A DNA stretch of 6,296 bases from Candidatus Rokuibacteriota bacterium (GTDB lineage: Bacteria > Methylomirabilota > Methylomirabilia > Rokubacteriales > CSP1-6), in contig QHRT01000330.1 of the NCBI GenBank assembly GCA_003220195.1, forward strand, positions 1-6,296, given 5' to 3'. A program made the position numbers and the translations under genes. How positions within the stretch are numbered: position 1 is the stretch's first letter; each line of letters begins with the position of its first letter. Of the stretch, positions 4,778-6,296 are shown piece by piece. Under the pieces are notes generated by a model that saw only the letters and a list, made by a program, of their open reading frames with translations, was not told the DNA's origin and did not search any database.

Positions 4778-6296
4778 CGGCGGCGGTGACAACCGTGCGG
4801 AGGCGAGCGCCGACCTGTCGGGACAGCTTCTCGGCGCCCGCGACGCTCAGATGGACGACGTCCCTGAAGTCGTGCGGGGCGAACGAGTCGTCCGCGGAGA
4901 GATCGTCGACGCTGGCGTGCCCCTCCGTCGCCAGCCGGACGAGCGCGTCGCCAAAGCGAGCGAGCTCGACGGGGACCCGGCCGCGCACGGCGGGATGCAA
5001 GGGGAGACCGACCAGCAGCACGCGGATCTGCCGGTCATGGAGGTGCTCCAGCAGTTCCAGCAGCGCAGCGCTCCGGCGTCCGACGACCGCGTAGGGCGTG
5101 AACCAGAGCGTCTTCAAGAATGCCGCGTCCCGCTCGACCGTCGCTTCCGCGGTCCGCATCTCGTACGGTCGAGCCAGGTAGCCCCGTCGATGATCGACGG
5201 ACTCGGACGGGAGCGGCCGCGCCAGTCCGAGGGTCGTTCGTAATTCGCTTCTGTACCGGTACACGCGCCAGGCAGCGGCGATCGTCGACGACAGCACGTC
5301 CCGGACCTCCGGAACGCCGATCAGCCGGCCGAGCTCCCACGGGGGCACGATGTCCCGCGCCGCCCCGAAGTTCTGCTCGGTGCGATCTTGCAGCCACCAC
5401 TGGGACACGCCGATGACCACGGCGCGCGGCGACAGCACGTGGAGCACCCGGTCGGCGACGATGCTCGTCAGCACCGGGTCGGCCGCGCTGAAGGCCGCGT
5501 TGTATCCGGGACCACACTCGCAGGTCGCGGAGACGACGACGGGATCGAGGCCCGTGACGGTGCGCGAATCCCCGAGATGGAGCACGCGCGCGTCCCGATA
5601 GCGCGACGCGAGCAAGATCTTGCTGCGCGCAAGGGTCGCGTCTTCCAGCCGGAGACGCTCGCCGAGACCGGCCACTTCGAAGAGCGCCCAGTCGACGGCG
5701 AACAGCACCAGAACGGCCGCGCTCAGCGCGATGCCGAGCCGCCGGCGAGAGGAGGGAATCACGACGAGGGAGGCCAGCGCCAGGCCGAAGGTCAGCACTC
5801 CCACGCCGAGCGCCAGGACGACGATCAGCGACTCGCTTGCCGGGACGACGTCACGAAGCCACGTGAGCACCGCGTAGATCCCCAGAGCCATCGCGGCGGC
5901 GCCGACGACGGCCGGGACGAGGGCTCGGCTCCAGTCTCGAATGGCGATGCCGAGCTCGGACGTCGCGATCCAGACGCTGGCGACAGCCAGCGCGGCGATG
6001 CCGGCCAGACTTCCCCAGGCGATGCCGATCGGTCCCCACGCGAGGCCGAGGGCCCAACCGATCGCGCAGACGGCCAGGCCGAAGAAGCTGAGCCGGAGCA
6101 GCTCCGTGACGTGACCTCGTCCGAGCAGCGACGCTCGCGGGACCGAGAGGAGCGAGCCGCAGAGCACGCGCAGCGCGACGATCTGGACGAACACGACGGC
6201 GCCGACCCAGCGAGGGCCGAGGACGAGCGGAACCAGATGCTCGGCGAGCAACGCGAGCGCGATGGTGACTGGAAACGTGATCAACGCCTGCGCCCG
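4764..6296 (-). CDS. Polysaccharide flippase (Wzx/MOP-type, C-terminal half) fused to SGNH hydrolase-like domain, partial
   Basis: The frame is open through the right edge, so the N-terminus lies outside; 510 residues are visible. Residues here are counted from TTG 6284 (506 residues), which is probably an internal Leu because four in-frame codons precede it. Residues 1-173 resemble the second half of a WzxC-like O-antigen/exopolysaccharide translocase: FPVTIALALLAEHLVPLVLG, a PRW turn, then paired hydrophobic segments to about 170. A further membrane segment (about 184-206) leads into an SGNH domain. Block I is HLGDSRT with nucleophile Ser 240, GYNAAF holds the likely oxyanion Asn 262, VVIGVSQWWL follows, and block V is FRDVVHLS with Asp 475 and His 478. 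This layout matches the DltD/AlgJ-AlgX-like SGNH group that works with MBOAT proteins, here the next gene. Inference: the SGNH domain sits in the periplasm or outside, O-acylating the glycan that the same polypeptide exports. The join is in one frame with no stop. A GTG at 5762-5760 (Val 175) could start a separate SGNH protein, but the flippase would then have no stop of its own. Confidence 0.8.
   Translation of the reverse strand, partial: RAQALITFPVTIALALLAEHLVPLVLGPRWVGAVVFVQIVALRVLCGSLLSVPRASLLGRGHVTELLRLSFFGLAVCAIGWALGLAWGPIGIAWGSLAGIAALAVASVWIATSELGIAIRDWSRALVPAVVGAAAMALGIYAVLTWLRDVVPASESLIVVLALGVGVLTFGLALASLVVIPSSRRRLGIALSAAVLVLFAVDWALFEVAGLGERLRLEDATLARSKILLASRYRDARVLHLGDSRTVTGLDPVVVSATCECGPGYNAAFSAADPVLTSIVADRVLHVLSPRAVVIGVSQWWLQDRTEQNFGAARDIVPPWELGRLIGVPEVRDVLSSTIAAAWRVYRYRSELRTTLGLARPLPSESVDHRRGYLARPYEMRTAEATVERDAAFLKTLWFTPYAVVGRRSAALLELLEHLHDRQIRVLLVGLPLHPAVRGRVPVELARFGDALVRLATEGHASVDDLSADDSFAPHDFRDVVHLSVAGAEKLSRQVGARLRTVVTAADALQ

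Noticed and set aside
3932..4789. 285-codon plus-strand open frame opposite the MBOAT gene.
   Set aside because: Its translation is dominated by Arg, Glu and Asp, with no recognisable domain, as expected from the antisense of a GC-rich membrane-protein gene.
5760..5762. GTG as a separate start for the SGNH protein, splitting the fusion into two genes.
   Set aside because: The flippase frame would have no stop codon before it, no SD is present, and the frame is continuous on both sides.

Overview
The window is GC-rich (roughly 60-65% by eye) and nearly all coding. GTG/TTG starts are used and genes are packed tightly. This fits a high-GC, probably environmental bacterium, for example a Rokubacteria/Methylomirabilota-like or Acidobacteria-like lineage. 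That placement is a low-confidence guess from protein style, because nothing in the window fixes taxonomy. No tRNA, rRNA, CRISPR array, insertion sequence or origin was seen, and no stretch longer than 300 bases lacks a gene.

Left part, plus strand. The window opens inside the 3' end of a VOC (glyoxalase/dioxygenase fold) gene ending at 235. After a 23-base gap comes a polytopic membrane protein of the GT-C/PMT_2 (ArnT-like, GT39/GT83) type. It most likely starts at TTG 259 and ends at 2355, and carries a soluble, strand-rich C-terminal region.

Right part, minus strand, transcribed from the right edge toward the middle. Three genes are packed like an operon. (1) A protein entering from the right edge joins the C-terminal half of a Wzx/MOP-type polysaccharide flippase, in one open frame, to an SGNH hydrolase/acyltransferase-like domain. 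(2) An AlgI-like MBOAT O-acyltransferase overlaps it by 14 bases. (3) A small, apparently exported alpha/alpha-toroid protein of the squalene-cyclase/prenyltransferase repeat type starts 2 bases after the MBOAT stop and carries a class II cyclase DVDDT motif. The last gene runs 85 bases into the 3' end of the convergent glycosyltransferase gene.

How they may work together (inference). MBOAT plus SGNH is the known two-part apparatus for moving acetyl groups across the membrane and placing them on extracytoplasmic polysaccharides (AlgI/AlgJ/AlgX, PatA/PatB and DltB/DltD logic). Fusing the SGNH domain to the flippase would couple glycan export to O-acylation. The convergent GT-C enzyme would use polyprenyl-phosphate-linked sugars on the same face of the membrane. 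The exported DXDDT protein is the unexplained member and, with the fusion, the part most worth following up.
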